Of a DNA stretch of 64,000 nt, positions 8,803-18,487 are shown piece by piece (positions within the stretch are counted from its first letter, which is position 1; every line of letters begins with the position of its first letter). The notes beneath the pieces are model-generated. The model was not told the origin of the DNA. It saw only the letters and a list, made by a program, of their open reading frames with translations, and did not search any database. Origin of the DNA: Pokkaliibacter sp. MBI-7 (lineage in GTDB: Bacteria; Pseudomonadota; Gammaproteobacteria; Pseudomonadales; Balneatricaceae); the NCBI RefSeq assembly GCF_029846635.1, contig NZ_JARVTG010000002.1, positions 1,715,501 through 1,779,500 on the forward strand, in the 5' to 3' direction. The translations under genes and the position numbers were made by a program.

Positions 8803-8828
8803 ACCGCACCCCGTTACGGCGGTGCGGT
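8803..8828 (+). terminator. Hairpin between convergent genes
   Basis: Stem ACCGCACC / GGTGCGGT around a CCGTTACGG centre, followed on the plus strand by CTTCCCCTT. It is a probable weak terminator for the 8248 gene and possibly bidirectional. Confidence 0.55.
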
Positions 8829-8850
8829 CTTCCCCTTAATCACTTGCCTT

Positions 8851-9099
8851 CTAGTGCTCTGCCTTACAGCCCTGCGGCTTCACTACCCGCTGCGTGGATG
8901 CGGGCGAGCTGAGCAGCTTCTCTGGCGGTCGGCGTGGGCGGGCCACCAGCTCTCCACCGCAATTGGGGCAGCCCCCCTGAAGTACCTGATCGGCACAGTC
9001 TTTACAGTAGGTGCACTCGAAGGAGCAGATGCGCGCGTCGGCACTGTCACCCGGTAAATCCCTGTCACAGCATTCGCAGCTGGGCCGTAGTTCAAGCAT
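8851..9099 (-). CDS. DUF1272 zinc-ribbon-like protein
   Basis: Cys-rich 82-residue protein of the DUF1272 family, recognisable by the N-terminus MLELRPSCECCDRDLP, the segment ICSFECTYCKDCAD and GGCPNCGGELVARPRRP. The spaced Cys pairs suggest one or two zinc-binding knuckles. Function is unknown. It is the last gene of a likely three-gene operon with the MFS transporter (16 bp upstream) and the GlxA-type regulator. DUF1272 genes being linked to small transporters is context only; no mechanism follows from it. Confidence 0.85.
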   Translation of the reverse strand: MLELRPSCECCDRDLPGDSADARICSFECTYCKDCADQVLQGGCPNCGGELVARPRRPPEKLLSSPASTQRVVKPQGCKAEH

Positions 9100-9114
9100 G
9101 GTGTTACTCCTCCG

Positions 9115-10296
9115 TTATTCAGCGACTTCGGCGGTAGCCTGCCGCTGGGTACTCCATTGAATCAGGCTCAGGATCAGCAGCCCGACGATCAGGAAAGGAA
9201 TCATCCAGACATTGACGCCGTACCAGCCCAGGGTGTTCTGCAACCAGCCGGATGCCAGAGACGCCACAGCAACCACGCTGAATACCAGAAATTCGTTGCA
9301 GGCCTGCGCTCGGGCTTTTTCTTCCGGACGATAGCACTCCGTCAGATAGCGGGTAGCGCCGATAAACATCAGATTCCAGCCGATGCCCAGCAGTACCAGC
9401 GCGGCGGTGAAGTGTACGATGGCCTGTCCCTGCAGGTTAAGACACACCGCAGCCAGCAGAAACAGCGCACCAAACATCATCATCGGCAGCACGCCGTAGC
9501 GATCCATCAGCCGGCCGGTGAAAAACGATGGTGCGAACATGGCGAGAATATGCCACTGGATCACCTGTGCCGACTGATCGAAGGAAAAGTTGCACACCTG
9601 CATGGCCAGTGGCGTGGCCGTCATCACCAGTACCATCACACCATAGCTGATCATGCCCGACAGCACCGCTGCCAGATAACGAGGCTGACGTAACAGCTGG
9701 GCAGTAGTACGCCCGCTACTGGCCGCATTGCCCTGCCCCTCCGGGACACTGACCAGACTAAGCAGCACCAGTGCCAGAACGTATAACAGCATCAGGCCAA
9801 CAAAGGCGCCTTCAAAGCCTTCGCCCGGCCACCATCTGCGGCTGACGATGGCCAGCCCCGGCCCCAGAAAGGCGGCGAGAATGCCGCTGCCCATGACCAT
9901 CGACACCGCCTTGTTGCGCATCGCCTCGTCGCAGACTTCCATCACCGCAAAACGGTAGAGGGTGCCAAAGCCAATACCAATGCCGATCAGGAAGGTCGAC
10001 AGGCAATAGAGAGCAAACTGCTGGGTATAAAGTGCGGCCACCGCCAGCACGGCACCGACGATGCCAACCACATTGCCGAGCATAAAACCGCGCTTGCGAC
10101 CGATACGCGCCATGATCAGCGAGGCCGGAATGGTCGTCATCATCAGCCCGATAAACTGCACCGCGACGGGTAAGGTGACCAGTGCCGGGGTGTCAGTCAG
10201 GCTTTTGCCCACCAGCGCATTGACGGCCACCAGCAGAATATTGCCGGTGGTCAGCAGTGCCTGACATAAAGCCAGCAGATAGACATTACGATTCAT
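9115..10296 (-). CDS. MFS transporter
   Basis: Major facilitator superfamily permease of 393 residues with about 12 hydrophobic segments. The loop-2/3 motif appears as LIMARIGRKRGFMLGN, with GRLMDRYGVLPMMMFG in the C-terminal half. The start at 10296 is chosen because AGGAGAGATC precedes the ATG; upstream in-frame codons fall in the flanking regulator gene and look non-coding in this frame. It lies 20 bp downstream of the GlxA-like regulator, on the same strand. A DJ-1/AraC-type regulator upstream suggests an inducible exporter or importer of a small nitrogenous compound; the substrate is unknown. Confidence 0.88.
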   Translation of the reverse strand: MNRNVYLLALCQALLTTGNILLVAVNALVGKSLTDTPALVTLPVAVQFIGLMMTTIPASLIMARIGRKRGFMLGNVVGIVGAVLAVAALYTQQFALYCLSTFLIGIGIGFGTLYRFAVMEVCDEAMRNKAVSMVMGSGILAAFLGPGLAIVSRRWWPGEGFEGAFVGLMLLYVLALVLLSLVSVPEGQGNAASSGRTTAQLLRQPRYLAAVLSGMISYGVMVLVMTATPLAMQVCNFSFDQSAQVIQWHILAMFAPSFFTGRLMDRYGVLPMMMFGALFLLAAVCLNLQGQAIVHFTAALVLLGIGWNLMFIGATRYLTECYRPEEKARAQACNEFLVFSVVAVASLASGWLQNTLGWYGVNVWMIPFLIVGLLILSLIQWSTQRQATAEVAE

Positions 10297-10315
10297 GATG
10301 TGTGATCTCTCCTGA

Positions 10316-11290
10316 TCAGGACGCCGCGACAAACTGAGGGAAGCGCTGACGATATTCGGAAGGGCTGATACCCATATGACGAACGAAGGTGCGACGCAGA
10401 TGTTCCGCACTGGTGAAGCCGCATTGCAGGGCCAGCGGCTGCAGCCCGGCGTCGGATGCACTCAGTAAGCGCCGTGCCCGCTCTACCCGAATGCGCTCGA
10501 TATAGCGGGCAGGAGAAACGCCCAGTTGTGCATGGAACAGGCGATGCAGATGACGCGGTGTCACTTCGACCCGCTCAGCCAGCTGCTCAACCGTCAGTCC
10601 GTCGGCACAATGCTGCTGGATGCAGGCCACCGCCCGCCCCAGCACGCCCTGCTGGCTCTCGGGTTGCAGTTGCAGATGTTCGCTGAACTGCGACTGTCCT
10701 CCGGGGCGTTTCATAAAGACCACCAGCTCCCGCGCCACGGCATTGGCCAGCGCCGCGCCGTGATCTTCCTCAAGCAGTGCCAGCGCCAGATCAATCCCGG
10801 CCGTTACTCCTGCTGAGCTGCACAGACGCCCGTCACGCACATAGATCGCATCCTCTTCGACCCGCAGAGAGGGATAACTCTGCCGCAGCTGATCACAGTG
10901 GCGCCAGTGTGTTACCACCCGCCTGCCGTCACTGACACCGGCAGCAGCCAGCAGAAAGGCGCCGGTACAGACCGAGCCGACACGTCGCACCTGTTTGCTT
11001 AACTGACGAAGCTCACTCAGTAGTGCCGCATTGTCAGCCTGGGCATGCACTCCGAAGCCACCTGCCACCAGCAGGGTATCAGGCAGGTGCTGATGCAGAT
11101 CAGACAAGGCTGTATCTGCCAGCAGCTGAATCCCTGCATTGGTGCGCACAGGCCCGGCCTCCAGACCGACGATCTGCAAGGCATATAACAACTGCCCTGC
11201 TTCAGCATTGGCACTGGCAAACACCTGCATTGGCCCCACCACATCGAGACTCTGGCAGTCCGCAAAAGCCAGCATGGCAATGGTTCTCAC
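10316..11290 (-). CDS. GlxA-family AraC-type transcriptional regulator
   Basis: 324-residue regulator with an N-terminal DJ-1/PfpI (class I glutamine amidotransferase-like) domain over about residues 1-170 and a C-terminal AraC/XylS double helix-turn-helix over about 215-315. The DJ-1 part contains VGSVCTGAFLLAAAGVSDGR with the Cys at the nucleophile elbow. The HTH part includes VEQLAERVEVTPRHLHRLF, GVSPARYIERIRVERAR and CGFTSAEHLRRTFVRHMG. Family members often control amino acid, betaine or amine metabolism. It is the first gene of the minus-strand operon with the MFS and DUF1272 genes and probably controls them. Confidence 0.9.
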   Translation of the reverse strand: MRTIAMLAFADCQSLDVVGPMQVFASANAEAGQLLYALQIVGLEAGPVRTNAGIQLLADTALSDLHQHLPDTLLVAGGFGVHAQADNAALLSELRQLSKQVRRVGSVCTGAFLLAAAGVSDGRRVVTHWRHCDQLRQSYPSLRVEEDAIYVRDGRLCSSAGVTAGIDLALALLEEDHGAALANAVARELVVFMKRPGGQSQFSEHLQLQPESQQGVLGRAVACIQQHCADGLTVEQLAERVEVTPRHLHRLFHAQLGVSPARYIERIRVERARRLLSASDAGLQPLALQCGFTSAEHLRRTFVRHMGISPSEYRQRFPQFVAAS

Positions 11291-11892
11291 ATTCGTCTCC
11301 TGTCTCTGTCCAGTTGCGGGTCAGGATTACCTGCAGGTGATCCACTATGCGATGGCCGCAACAAGTCCACAATGACCCATAACCGGCAATTTCGGACATT
11401 TATCTTCACACCTTCAGAACTGAACATAGGCAGTCCCTATGGGCGTTATACGATCAATTCATTTAGATAATTATCAGGGCAGCACTAGACTGGCCTGCAT
11501 GACAACGGTGCTCACGGCCGGTGTCGTTCTGAAAGCAATATCCCCTTTTCAGATCCGGTCTGGTAACCCGCGGCGGGTGGCAACCCCAGGTCATCGCCAG
11601 ACTGGATCTGCTCTCTTCTGCCAAAAGCATCTCATTTCACGTCAAATTTTGACGGCACAACGCCAAAGATTCTGGCTACTTTTTCACCAGCACAGAAAAA
11701 TCCGCTGAATCGATAGGGCAAAACCCGCTATTCACCAGCTCAGATCCATCGGATCAGCAAGGCCAGCGGTTGTTGATTTGCAGCAGTGATAAGGAAATGG
11801 AGGGTTGCCAACCAGGCACTGTGCCTCTAGTTTCTATGGCTGACCTTGCGTTACGACACTCACGTGTTAGTTAAGAGAGATTCTGAAGCTTA
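11291..11892. other. Intergenic region without a gene
   Basis: About 600 bp between the divergent GlxA-type regulator and the 11893 gene. It must carry the promoters of both. I see no convincing ORF, RNA structure or repeat. Confidence 0.4.
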
Positions 11893-12747
11893 ATGACCTC
11901 CCTGCGCCGTACCGTCCTGTTTGCGACTCTACTGTTCGCAACGCTCCAGGGTTGGAGCACCTCCTCCTCAGCGGATCAGCCCGCCCAACCCGCCCCCTCC
12001 AGCCCCGGCACCGTTGTTCTCAGCGGTCATGAAGACTACGCGCCTTTTATGTGGAGAAACGATAACAAGATCAGCGGTATGGCTATCACTGCCATGCAGG
12101 AAGTCTTCCGCCGACTGGGGCTGAAAACAGAATCACGCTATGTGGGCCCGTGGAAACGGGTGCTGAAGGAACTGGAGGAGGGCAATATCGATGTGCTGGT
12201 AGCGGCGTATATGACCGACGACCGCAAGGAATACGCCGACTTCACCTCGGTGCCCATCAGTGCCGACCCCACTTCGGTGTTTGTCTACAAAGGGCGGGAA
12301 TTTCCTTTCAGCCGCTGGGATGATCTGATCGGTAAGCGCTTTGTCGAGATTTACGGTGAGAGCCAGGGCCAGGAGTTTGACCGCTGGCGTCTGGCCAATG
12401 CACAGGTGCGTTATGTCACCCGCCGTATCGAGAGCTTCAAACTGCTGGAGTCAGACCGCGCCGATGCGCTGGTGACGAGCTATTACACAGGCACCAATGC
12501 GGTGGCCAGACTGGGTTACAAGGGCATGATCGTACCGCTGCCGACCCCTGTCACCATGGTCTATCTGTATGCAGCCATCTCCAAAAAATCGCCTTATACC
12601 AGCCTGCTGCCGCAGATCAATCAGCAGCTCAAAGCCATGCACGATGACGGCACACTGGCGCGAATGATTGAGGATGCGCAGCTGGATTACGATCACAACT
12701 TTCTGGACAACATCAATCAGCGCGCCAATCGGGGCACCCAACAGTGA
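11893..12747 (+). CDS. Periplasmic solute-binding protein, family 3
   Basis: 284-residue extracellular solute-binding protein of the polar amino acid type (SBP_bac_3). It has an N-terminal signal (RRTVLFATLLFATLQGW), a linker rich in Ser, Pro and Ala, and then the fold start VVLSGHEDYAPFMW. The body contains MAITAMQEVFRRLGL, VGPWKRVLKELEEGNIDVLVAAY, DFTSVPIS, IGKRFVEIYGES and LLESDRADALVTSY. No ABC permease or ATPase lies beside it, so it may feed a transporter elsewhere or act as a sensor-like orphan. It is monocistronic, convergent with a small lipoprotein gene. The ligand is not predictable. Confidence 0.85.
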   Translation: MTSLRRTVLFATLLFATLQGWSTSSSADQPAQPAPSSPGTVVLSGHEDYAPFMWRNDNKISGMAITAMQEVFRRLGLKTESRYVGPWKRVLKELEEGNIDVLVAAYMTDDRKEYADFTSVPISADPTSVFVYKGREFPFSRWDDLIGKRFVEIYGESQGQEFDRWRLANAQVRYVTRRIESFKLLESDRADALVTSYYTGTNAVARLGYKGMIVPLPTPVTMVYLYAAISKKSPYTSLLPQINQQLKAMHDDGTLARMIEDAQLDYDHNFLDNINQRANRGTQQ

Positions 12748-12754
12748 AGGTGCT

Positions 12755-12779
12755 CCACTGGCGGCACGTCCGCCAGTGG
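12755..12779. terminator. Hairpin between convergent genes
   Basis: Perfect 10-bp inverted repeat CCACTGGCGG / CCGCCAGTGG with a 5-nt loop, between the stops of the two convergent genes. There is no T-run, so termination strength is uncertain. Confidence 0.5.
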
Positions 12780-12790
12780 GCCGAGATGAC

Positions 12791-13219
12791 TTACAGAACC
12801 TCGCTGTGCTTGGCCAGCAGCCAGCCTTGCTGCTCTTTGACGAACTCCACTTTCTCCCGCTTGGGTACGCGCTGACCTTTGACGAAGCTACCGTACTGCA
12901 TCTGCAGGGTCACCAGATTGGCTCCGGCGCCAAGGGCACCCAGCACATCTTTACTGGCGTTATTTGCCAGCCCCTTACGCAGCTCTTCCATACTCTGCTG
13001 AAACACCAGATCGTAGCTGACATCAGCACTGTAGCTGGTATCGGTCGACTCGATCTCTTTCACTACCTTCACATTCTCGATGCTGAACAGGTCACCCTGA
13101 TGGTTGGCAACCAGCTCCTGCTGCAAGGCCTGACCAATAGCATCCGATGACAGCGCGGAAGAACAGCCCACCAGCAGCAGTGACAGGCCAAAGGCAGCCA
13201 AAGTCGTTTTTATGCTCAT
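12791..13219 (-). CDS. Small outer-membrane-type lipoprotein
   Basis: Start chosen at 13219 (AGCAGGGATC before the ATG), giving 142 residues that begin with a lipoprotein signal, LAAFGLSLLLVGC, with the lipidated Cys about residue 19. The mature part is mixed alpha/beta with VKVVKEIESTDTSYSADVSYDLVF and a C-terminal VEFVKEQQGWLLAKHSEVL. The central stretch GALGAGANLVTLQMQYG resembles the core of small lipoproteins of unknown function. Longer in-frame starts upstream would destroy the signal peptide. Isolated gene. Confidence 0.8.
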   Translation of the reverse strand: MSIKTTLAAFGLSLLLVGCSSALSSDAIGQALQQELVANHQGDLFSIENVKVVKEIESTDTSYSADVSYDLVFQQSMEELRKGLANNASKDVLGALGAGANLVTLQMQYGSFVKGQRVPKREKVEFVKEQQGWLLAKHSEVL

Positions 13220-13376
13220 AGATCCCTGCTCGTATCTGATTAGTCCACCGCATACTAGACGGCACTGCTCGATGGGTGCAAGGCAGAGGAGAGGATGAAA
13301 GCCGGGTTGGCAGTGGCGAATAATGAAAAGTGAAAGGCCCATACGGATACCTTCCACCTCATCACAGCGCTATTTC

Positions 13377-13970
13377 TCAGGCCGTCTGTACTCTGGCCCA
13401 GGTAGGTGGGCGGTGATAGCGCCCGACGACAGAGCTCATAAACAGGAAGGCCACCAGTGAATACAACACTTGTGCTGGCTCAAAGACGAAGAAGGCTACC
13501 GACACAATCAGGATGTCGCCCACCAGGGTGGTCTTGCCCGCATGAATGCCAAAATGGCGCTCCAGATACATGGCCAGAATGTTCAGCCCGCCCAGCGAGG
13601 ACTGGTGACGGAACAGAATAATCAGGCCAAACCCCACCAGCATCCCACCAAGCACGGCGGCCAGTACAGGCTCGGCAATGTTGAAGTCCAGATAGCGACG
13701 CATCAGCTCTGACAATAGCGACAGCAGGCTGACACTGATAAAGGTACGCACAGTGAAAGCGCGCCCCATGCAACGAATGGCCAGCAAATAAAACGGCAGA
13801 TTAAGGATGAAGAACAGTTGGCCGAAGCTCAGTGTGCTCAGGTGCTGCACGATCAGCCCCATACCCGCCGTACCGCTGATCAGGAGATGGGAGGAGTTGA
13901 GCAGATGAATGCCCAGTGCAACCAGAAGACAGCCTTCCAGAATGGAAAGCCAACGATGGGTGATGATCAT
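13377..13970 (-). CDS. YitT-family membrane protein
   Basis: 197-residue integral membrane protein with about five hydrophobic segments. It resembles the YitT/DUF161 family in LLVALGIHLLNSSHLLISGTAGMGLIVQHL, FILNLPFYLLA, and LGGMLVGFGLIILFRHQSSLGGLNILA. The start at 13970 is chosen because it opens directly into the first membrane segment, with GGGGAG about 10 nt upstream. Family function is unknown. Monocistronic. Confidence 0.82.
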   Translation of the reverse strand: MIITHRWLSILEGCLLVALGIHLLNSSHLLISGTAGMGLIVQHLSTLSFGQLFFILNLPFYLLAIRCMGRAFTVRTFISVSLLSLLSELMRRYLDFNIAEPVLAAVLGGMLVGFGLIILFRHQSSLGGLNILAMYLERHFGIHAGKTTLVGDILIVSVAFFVFEPAQVLYSLVAFLFMSSVVGRYHRPPTWARVQTA

Positions 13971-14260
13971 TTTCAACGACTCCCCGCTTGTGGCGGATTG
14001 AAGCGATAACAGGAAGCAGCCTTCTGCTCTTGTGGAGCCTGTTGCTGCGAAGTGGGCCACAGAGAAATTCCCTAGTGCGCCTAGCCCTGAGAAAGCACAT
14101 TACATGCCAGTCGGCAGACAGGCCTCAGAGCGCGAAAAACGGTCGCCATTATCCATAAAGACGATGAACAATGCACCACAAGGTGATCATTATTTAAAAC
14201 ACGCACACTTTCAGTGCTGCAAGAAAACACGAGGGACGACGGGTCGCAGCAAACGCCCTG

Positions 14261-17200
14261 TCAGGAGACTTCGCGCTCGCCACCTGTGGCGTTAAACAGC
14301 GGTTTAACCTGCACCTCGGCAATACGGCCAGGCAGCAGCTTCTGTAATGACTGATAGAGCATGGTGAGGCTGACCGGTTTCGGCAGGAAGTCATCCATCC
14401 CGCAGGCCATACACTGCTGGCGCTCAGACTCCAGTACGCCGGCAGTCAGGGCAATAATAGGGATGTTCAGTTGCAGTTGTCGGCGAATCGTCCGTGTCGC
14501 GGTAAAACCATCCATCACGGGCATCTGTACATCCATCAGGATCACATCAAAATCCGCCCCCGGCAGCTGCAGGCGATCAACCGCCTCCTGACCGTGCTGC
14601 GCGATATCCACCTCAACCCCCAGACGTGCCAGCAGACGTGAAGCGACTTTCTGATTGACCACGTTGTCTTCCACCAGCAGGCAGCGCGCTGCCCGCCTGA
14701 CTGGCTCTGTACCGGCCCCGGCATAGGCATGTGCCGGTTCAGTGCCCGGGGAAGCCTCCAGTTTCATCTCCGCTTCCGGCCGTGGCAGCTGCAGTTCACT
14801 GCCCTGCTCCGGCGACATGCCTGCTGACGCACCACGCAACAGTGCAGAGCGCAGTGCATGGCGCAATTTGTTCGGCGTTATCGGGGAGTAGAGGTTGTAG
14901 CACTGGCTGAAGGCCAGCACCTCTTCACCCGACCAGTGACGCCCTGCGCGACTCAGCACGATCACTGGCAGTTGTTTAAGCTCAGGCAAACGCTGCAGAC
15001 AGTCTGCCACTCTGTCGACGGCGAAACGGCTATCAATCAGCAGGGTGTCGTAGTCGAGCGGATCAATTCGCTGCTCGATGGTCTCCAGCGCCTCAAGCCC
15101 ATGTCGTTCCATGCGCCAGCCAAGACGCTGGCTGACGGAGCCCAGACTGCTGGCCAGCAATGGGCAGGGCGAAAGTAATAGCAGGCGCCGAGCCTCGCCA
15201 CTGGCCTTACAGGGCTCAGCAAAAACGACCGGCAGGCGCACGGTGAAACAGCTGCCTTTATCCGCCTCGCTGGTAAAGGTCAGACTCCCGCCCATCAACT
15301 CCACCAGACGTTTACTGATCACCAGACCCAGCCCGGTGCCACCAAAGCGGCGCGTCATGGAGTTGTCGGCCTGATTGAAAGGCACAAACAGGCGTTTCTG
15401 CTGAGCGACGGTCATGCCTATGCCGGTATCACGCACTGTACAGACCAGCCAGGACTTGCCACTGTGGTCCATATCGAAACTCAGAGACAGGCATACCTCG
15501 CCTTCCAGCGTGAATTTGATGGCATTGCTGCACAGATTCATCAGCACCTGCTTGAGGCGCAAACCGTCGCAGAAAACCTTGCCCGGCACCGTTGGCTGCA
15601 CTTCTATCAGCAGCTCAAGATGCTTGTCGGCACTGTTGATGGACATCACTGACGCTACCGTATCGATCACCTCATCCAGATCGACATGGGACGGTGCCAG
15701 CTCCAGTCGCTCTGCCTCGATCTTGGAAAAGTCGAGAATGTCGTTGAGGATGGCCAGCAGTGCCTGCCCGGAAGCAGCGATCATCTGCAACGCCTCTTTC
15801 TGCTCATCATTGACCGGTGAGTTCATCATCAACTGCGCCATGCCCAGCACTGCGTTCAGCGGGGTACGGATTTCATGGCTCATATTGGCCAGGAACAGAC
15901 TCTTGGCGCGGTTGGCTGATTCGGCCTGATCACGTGCGGCCAGCAGCTCCTTCTGAGTCTGTTTCAGGGAGGAAATATCGTTGGCGATGCTGAGATAACC
16001 GGTCAGCTGGCCGGATGCATCAAAAATACCCGTGGTCGCCACCACCACCGCCAGCAGCTGCCCGTCACTGCGCACATAGGTCCACTCATTGACGTCACTA
16101 CCACCTTCCGTGCGGGCCCGCGCGGTCAGCACTTCCATGCCCCGAATGGGATAACCCAGCTCACGCTCCAGTCGACGGCTGCGCTCGGCAAACTCTTCCG
16201 GCCGGTGAAAGACCGCCGGCGTCAGCTTGTCGACGACCATGTCGCCGCGATACCCCAGCATCCGCTCGGCACCGGTATTGAACAGCGTGATGGTGCCCGA
16301 CAGATCCGTCGCAATGATGGAAACCTGAGTGGCCGCGTTGATGACCCCCTGCAGCTGCGCACGGGCACTGAGCAGTGCCAGCTCGATCTGTTTGCTGGCG
16401 GTCACATCGATATTGACCCCAAACAGCCGGAAGACCTTACCCTGGCTGTCCAGCTCAACATTGGCACTGTCGACGATCCAGCGAATCTGGCCATCCGGCC
16501 ATAGCACCCGGTATTCCATCCGATAGCTTTTTTTCGCCGCTACCGCCTGCATTACGGTTTCCTGCGCCTGATCACGATCTTCAGGATGGATGCTCTGTAA
16601 CCACAGTTCATGAGTAGGACTGAGGCTCATTTCCCTGACGCCGAACATGCGATAGATACTTTCTGCCCACCAGCCGACGTTGGTGTCGACCTGCCATTCC
16701 CAGGCTCCGGCGTTAACCGTGTCCAGTGCCAGCTGCAGGCGGTGGTCCTGCTCCATCAGCTTGCGCTCTGCACGGCTGCGTTCCGTCACATCCCAGTTGA
16801 CGCCGACCATGCGCACCGCCGTGCCACCGGCATCAAACAGGGTCAGGCTGTTGGCATGCAGCGTCCTCACCGAACCGTCACGCAGAACAATACGGAACTC
16901 GCTGTCAAAGTCAGTCCCCGTAGCAAGGCAATGCTGCAGGTGAGCTTCTGTCGCCAGCAGGTCATCAGGCAGCACAAACGAGCGCCAGAACTCGTAATCC
17001 AGTTTCTGCCCACAATCATCAACGCCGTACAGGTGATACATGAATTCATCCCATACCAGCTCGTTGGTATGCAGATCAAAATCCCACACGCCCAGCTTCA
17101 TGGATCGCTGCGCAAGCTCGAATCGCTCCTTGAGATGCTTGATGTGCTGCTGGCTGGCCACACTGTCACTCATGTCCTCCAGCTGAATCAGGATTTCCTG

Positions 17201-18364
17201 ATTGGCCTGCAGCAACGACACCCGCCCCTTGGCCCAGCGCTGTCCACCACAGGCATTCAGACGCCAGCGCACAGGCACATAGTGACTGGCGTTGTTCTGC
17301 AACTGACTGAGGGCATGCTGCAGCTCATCGTGACCATCACTGACCACCAGTCCGGCAAAGGGTTTTCCAATCAACTGGGCAGAGCGGACGCCGATCAGGC
17401 TGCAAAGGTAGGGGTTAATTTCGAGAATCTCGCCGCTGATATTGCACACGGCAAAACCCGTGGCGGAGTAGTCAAGGGCAGCGCGGATACGATTTTCACT
17501 TTCTGACAGCCGGCGGCTGCGCTCTTTCATATTGTCACGCAGCACTCCCAGCAGTGATGCCAGCACCACCGTCATGGCGCTGGTCGCCCAGATGCTCTGG
17601 GCGGCATTGACATCGGAAAAGGCCGAGAGCGAAGCACCGAACACCAGCAACATGATGGCTTCACATACGATCACCAGCAGGGATACCAGCGCGGTAAAGA
17701 ACCCTCCCAGGCGCACGGCCATGAAAGCCAGCGGAATGACAACGTAGATATAGGGAAAAGTGAGGGTATCAAGGATGATCCAGCTGCTCGCCAGAATCGT
17801 CAGGAACCATCCAACGACCTCCAGCGCACGTCGGGGCTGCCGCCATTCCTGCCACCGTTGCCGATCCGCCAGCAAGGTAGGAATAAACAACAGACACTGA
17901 CCTGTAACACCACTCAGCCAGTAGGAGCCCAGCGCCTCACTGAATTCGGCCCGGTTAGCACCGGCGGCCATCCCTGCGGCACACACTGCCGCCAGCGGAA
18001 TGAACAGGACAGAACTGGCAAAAAGGATATACAGCACCTTCTCCACCAGCACATGGCGGTTGAGAGGAAAGCTGATAAAGCGCTGTGCCACCATCAGAAT
18101 GGCTGCCACCTGCAGCACATGTACTGCAGAGTAGAAAACAGCGACAGCGGTAACGTCCCCCATGGCCCAGCGGGCCGCAACACCCGCGCCGAAGAAACCC
18201 GCCAGTTTCGCCAGCCGCTGCCGTGCAGGTTCGGTCATCAGATGTGCCAGCGCCCAGGCGTCCGCCAGCCATATATAGATGGCATCGGCGTTGATATGTG
18301 TCAGCAGCAGGCTGAGCACCGCCAGTGCCAGATACAGCAGGGTAGAACGGAGCACTGTCAGCAT
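14261..18364 (-). CDS. Hybrid sensor histidine kinase, MASE1-PASx4-HisKA-HATPase-REC
   Basis: About 1367 residues. An N-terminal MASE1-like membrane sensor (about residues 1-285, eight or so hydrophobic segments) is followed by four PAS/PAC repeats (about 290-800). The kinase core comes next. It has the H-box FLANMSHEIRTPLNAVLGMA, N-box LMNLCSNAIKFTLEG, G1 VRDTGIGM and G2 FGGTGLGLVISKRLVELMGG. A degenerate receiver follows (LLLLSPCPLL start, no acidic pair). The last is an intact C-terminal receiver (about 1230-1367) with LLVEDN, phosphoacceptor in ILMDVQMPVMDG and Lys in FLPKP. No Hpt domain is visible. The ATG at 18364 is preferred; a GTG four codons upstream is also possible. The nearest partner candidate is the HD-GYP response regulator 0.9 kb away on the other strand. 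Confidence 0.93.
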   Translation of the reverse strand: MLTVLRSTLLYLALAVLSLLLTHINADAIYIWLADAWALAHLMTEPARQRLAKLAGFFGAGVAARWAMGDVTAVAVFYSAVHVLQVAAILMVAQRFISFPLNRHVLVEKVLYILFASSVLFIPLAAVCAAGMAAGANRAEFSEALGSYWLSGVTGQCLLFIPTLLADRQRWQEWRQPRRALEVVGWFLTILASSWIILDTLTFPYIYVVIPLAFMAVRLGGFFTALVSLLVIVCEAIMLLVFGASLSAFSDVNAAQSIWATSAMTVVLASLLGVLRDNMKERSRRLSESENRIRAALDYSATGFAVCNISGEILEINPYLCSLIGVRSAQLIGKPFAGLVVSDGHDELQHALSQLQNNASHYVPVRWRLNACGGQRWAKGRVSLLQANQEILIQLEDMSDSVASQQHIKHLKERFELAQRSMKLGVWDFDLHTNELVWDEFMYHLYGVDDCGQKLDYEFWRSFVLPDDLLATEAHLQHCLATGTDFDSEFRIVLRDGSVRTLHANSLTLFDAGGTAVRMVGVNWDVTERSRAERKLMEQDHRLQLALDTVNAGAWEWQVDTNVGWWAESIYRMFGVREMSLSPTHELWLQSIHPEDRDQAQETVMQAVAAKKSYRMEYRVLWPDGQIRWIVDSANVELDSQGKVFRLFGVNIDVTASKQIELALLSARAQLQGVINAATQVSIIATDLSGTITLFNTGAERMLGYRGDMVVDKLTPAVFHRPEEFAERSRRLERELGYPIRGMEVLTARARTEGGSDVNEWTYVRSDGQLLAVVVATTGIFDASGQLTGYLSIANDISSLKQTQKELLAARDQAESANRAKSLFLANMSHEIRTPLNAVLGMAQLMMNSPVNDEQKEALQMIAASGQALLAILNDILDFSKIEAERLELAPSHVDLDEVIDTVASVMSINSADKHLELLIEVQPTVPGKVFCDGLRLKQVLMNLCSNAIKFTLEGEVCLSLSFDMDHSGKSWLVCTVRDTGIGMTVAQQKRLFVPFNQADNSMTRRFGGTGLGLVISKRLVELMGGSLTFTSEADKGSCFTVRLPVVFAEPCKASGEARRLLLLSPCPLLASSLGSVSQRLGWRMERHGLEALETIEQRIDPLDYDTLLIDSRFAVDRVADCLQRLPELKQLPVIVLSRAGRHWSGEEVLAFSQCYNLYSPITPNKLRHALRSALLRGASAGMSPEQGSELQLPRPEAEMKLEASPGTEPAHAYAGAGTEPVRRAARCLLVEDNVVNQKVASRLLARLGVEVDIAQHGQEAVDRLQLPGADFDVILMDVQMPVMDGFTATRTIRRQLQLNIPIIALTAGVLESERQQCMACGMDDFLPKPVSLTMLYQSLQKLLPGRIAEVQVKPLFNATGGEREVS

Positions 18365-18487
18365 GGCCGGTTCCACTTAACATCACGACAATGGCAAGCC
18401 ACTTTCTGCACCTGTAATTCTTCCTGACTGATGGTCGCGGGCTGAGGGAGCAATGATCAATGCTGTGATATTCAGATCAGACAACCG

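Noticed and set aside
11439..11708. 89-codon frame in the gap before the binding-protein gene
   Set aside because: No supporting start signal or similarity that I recognise.
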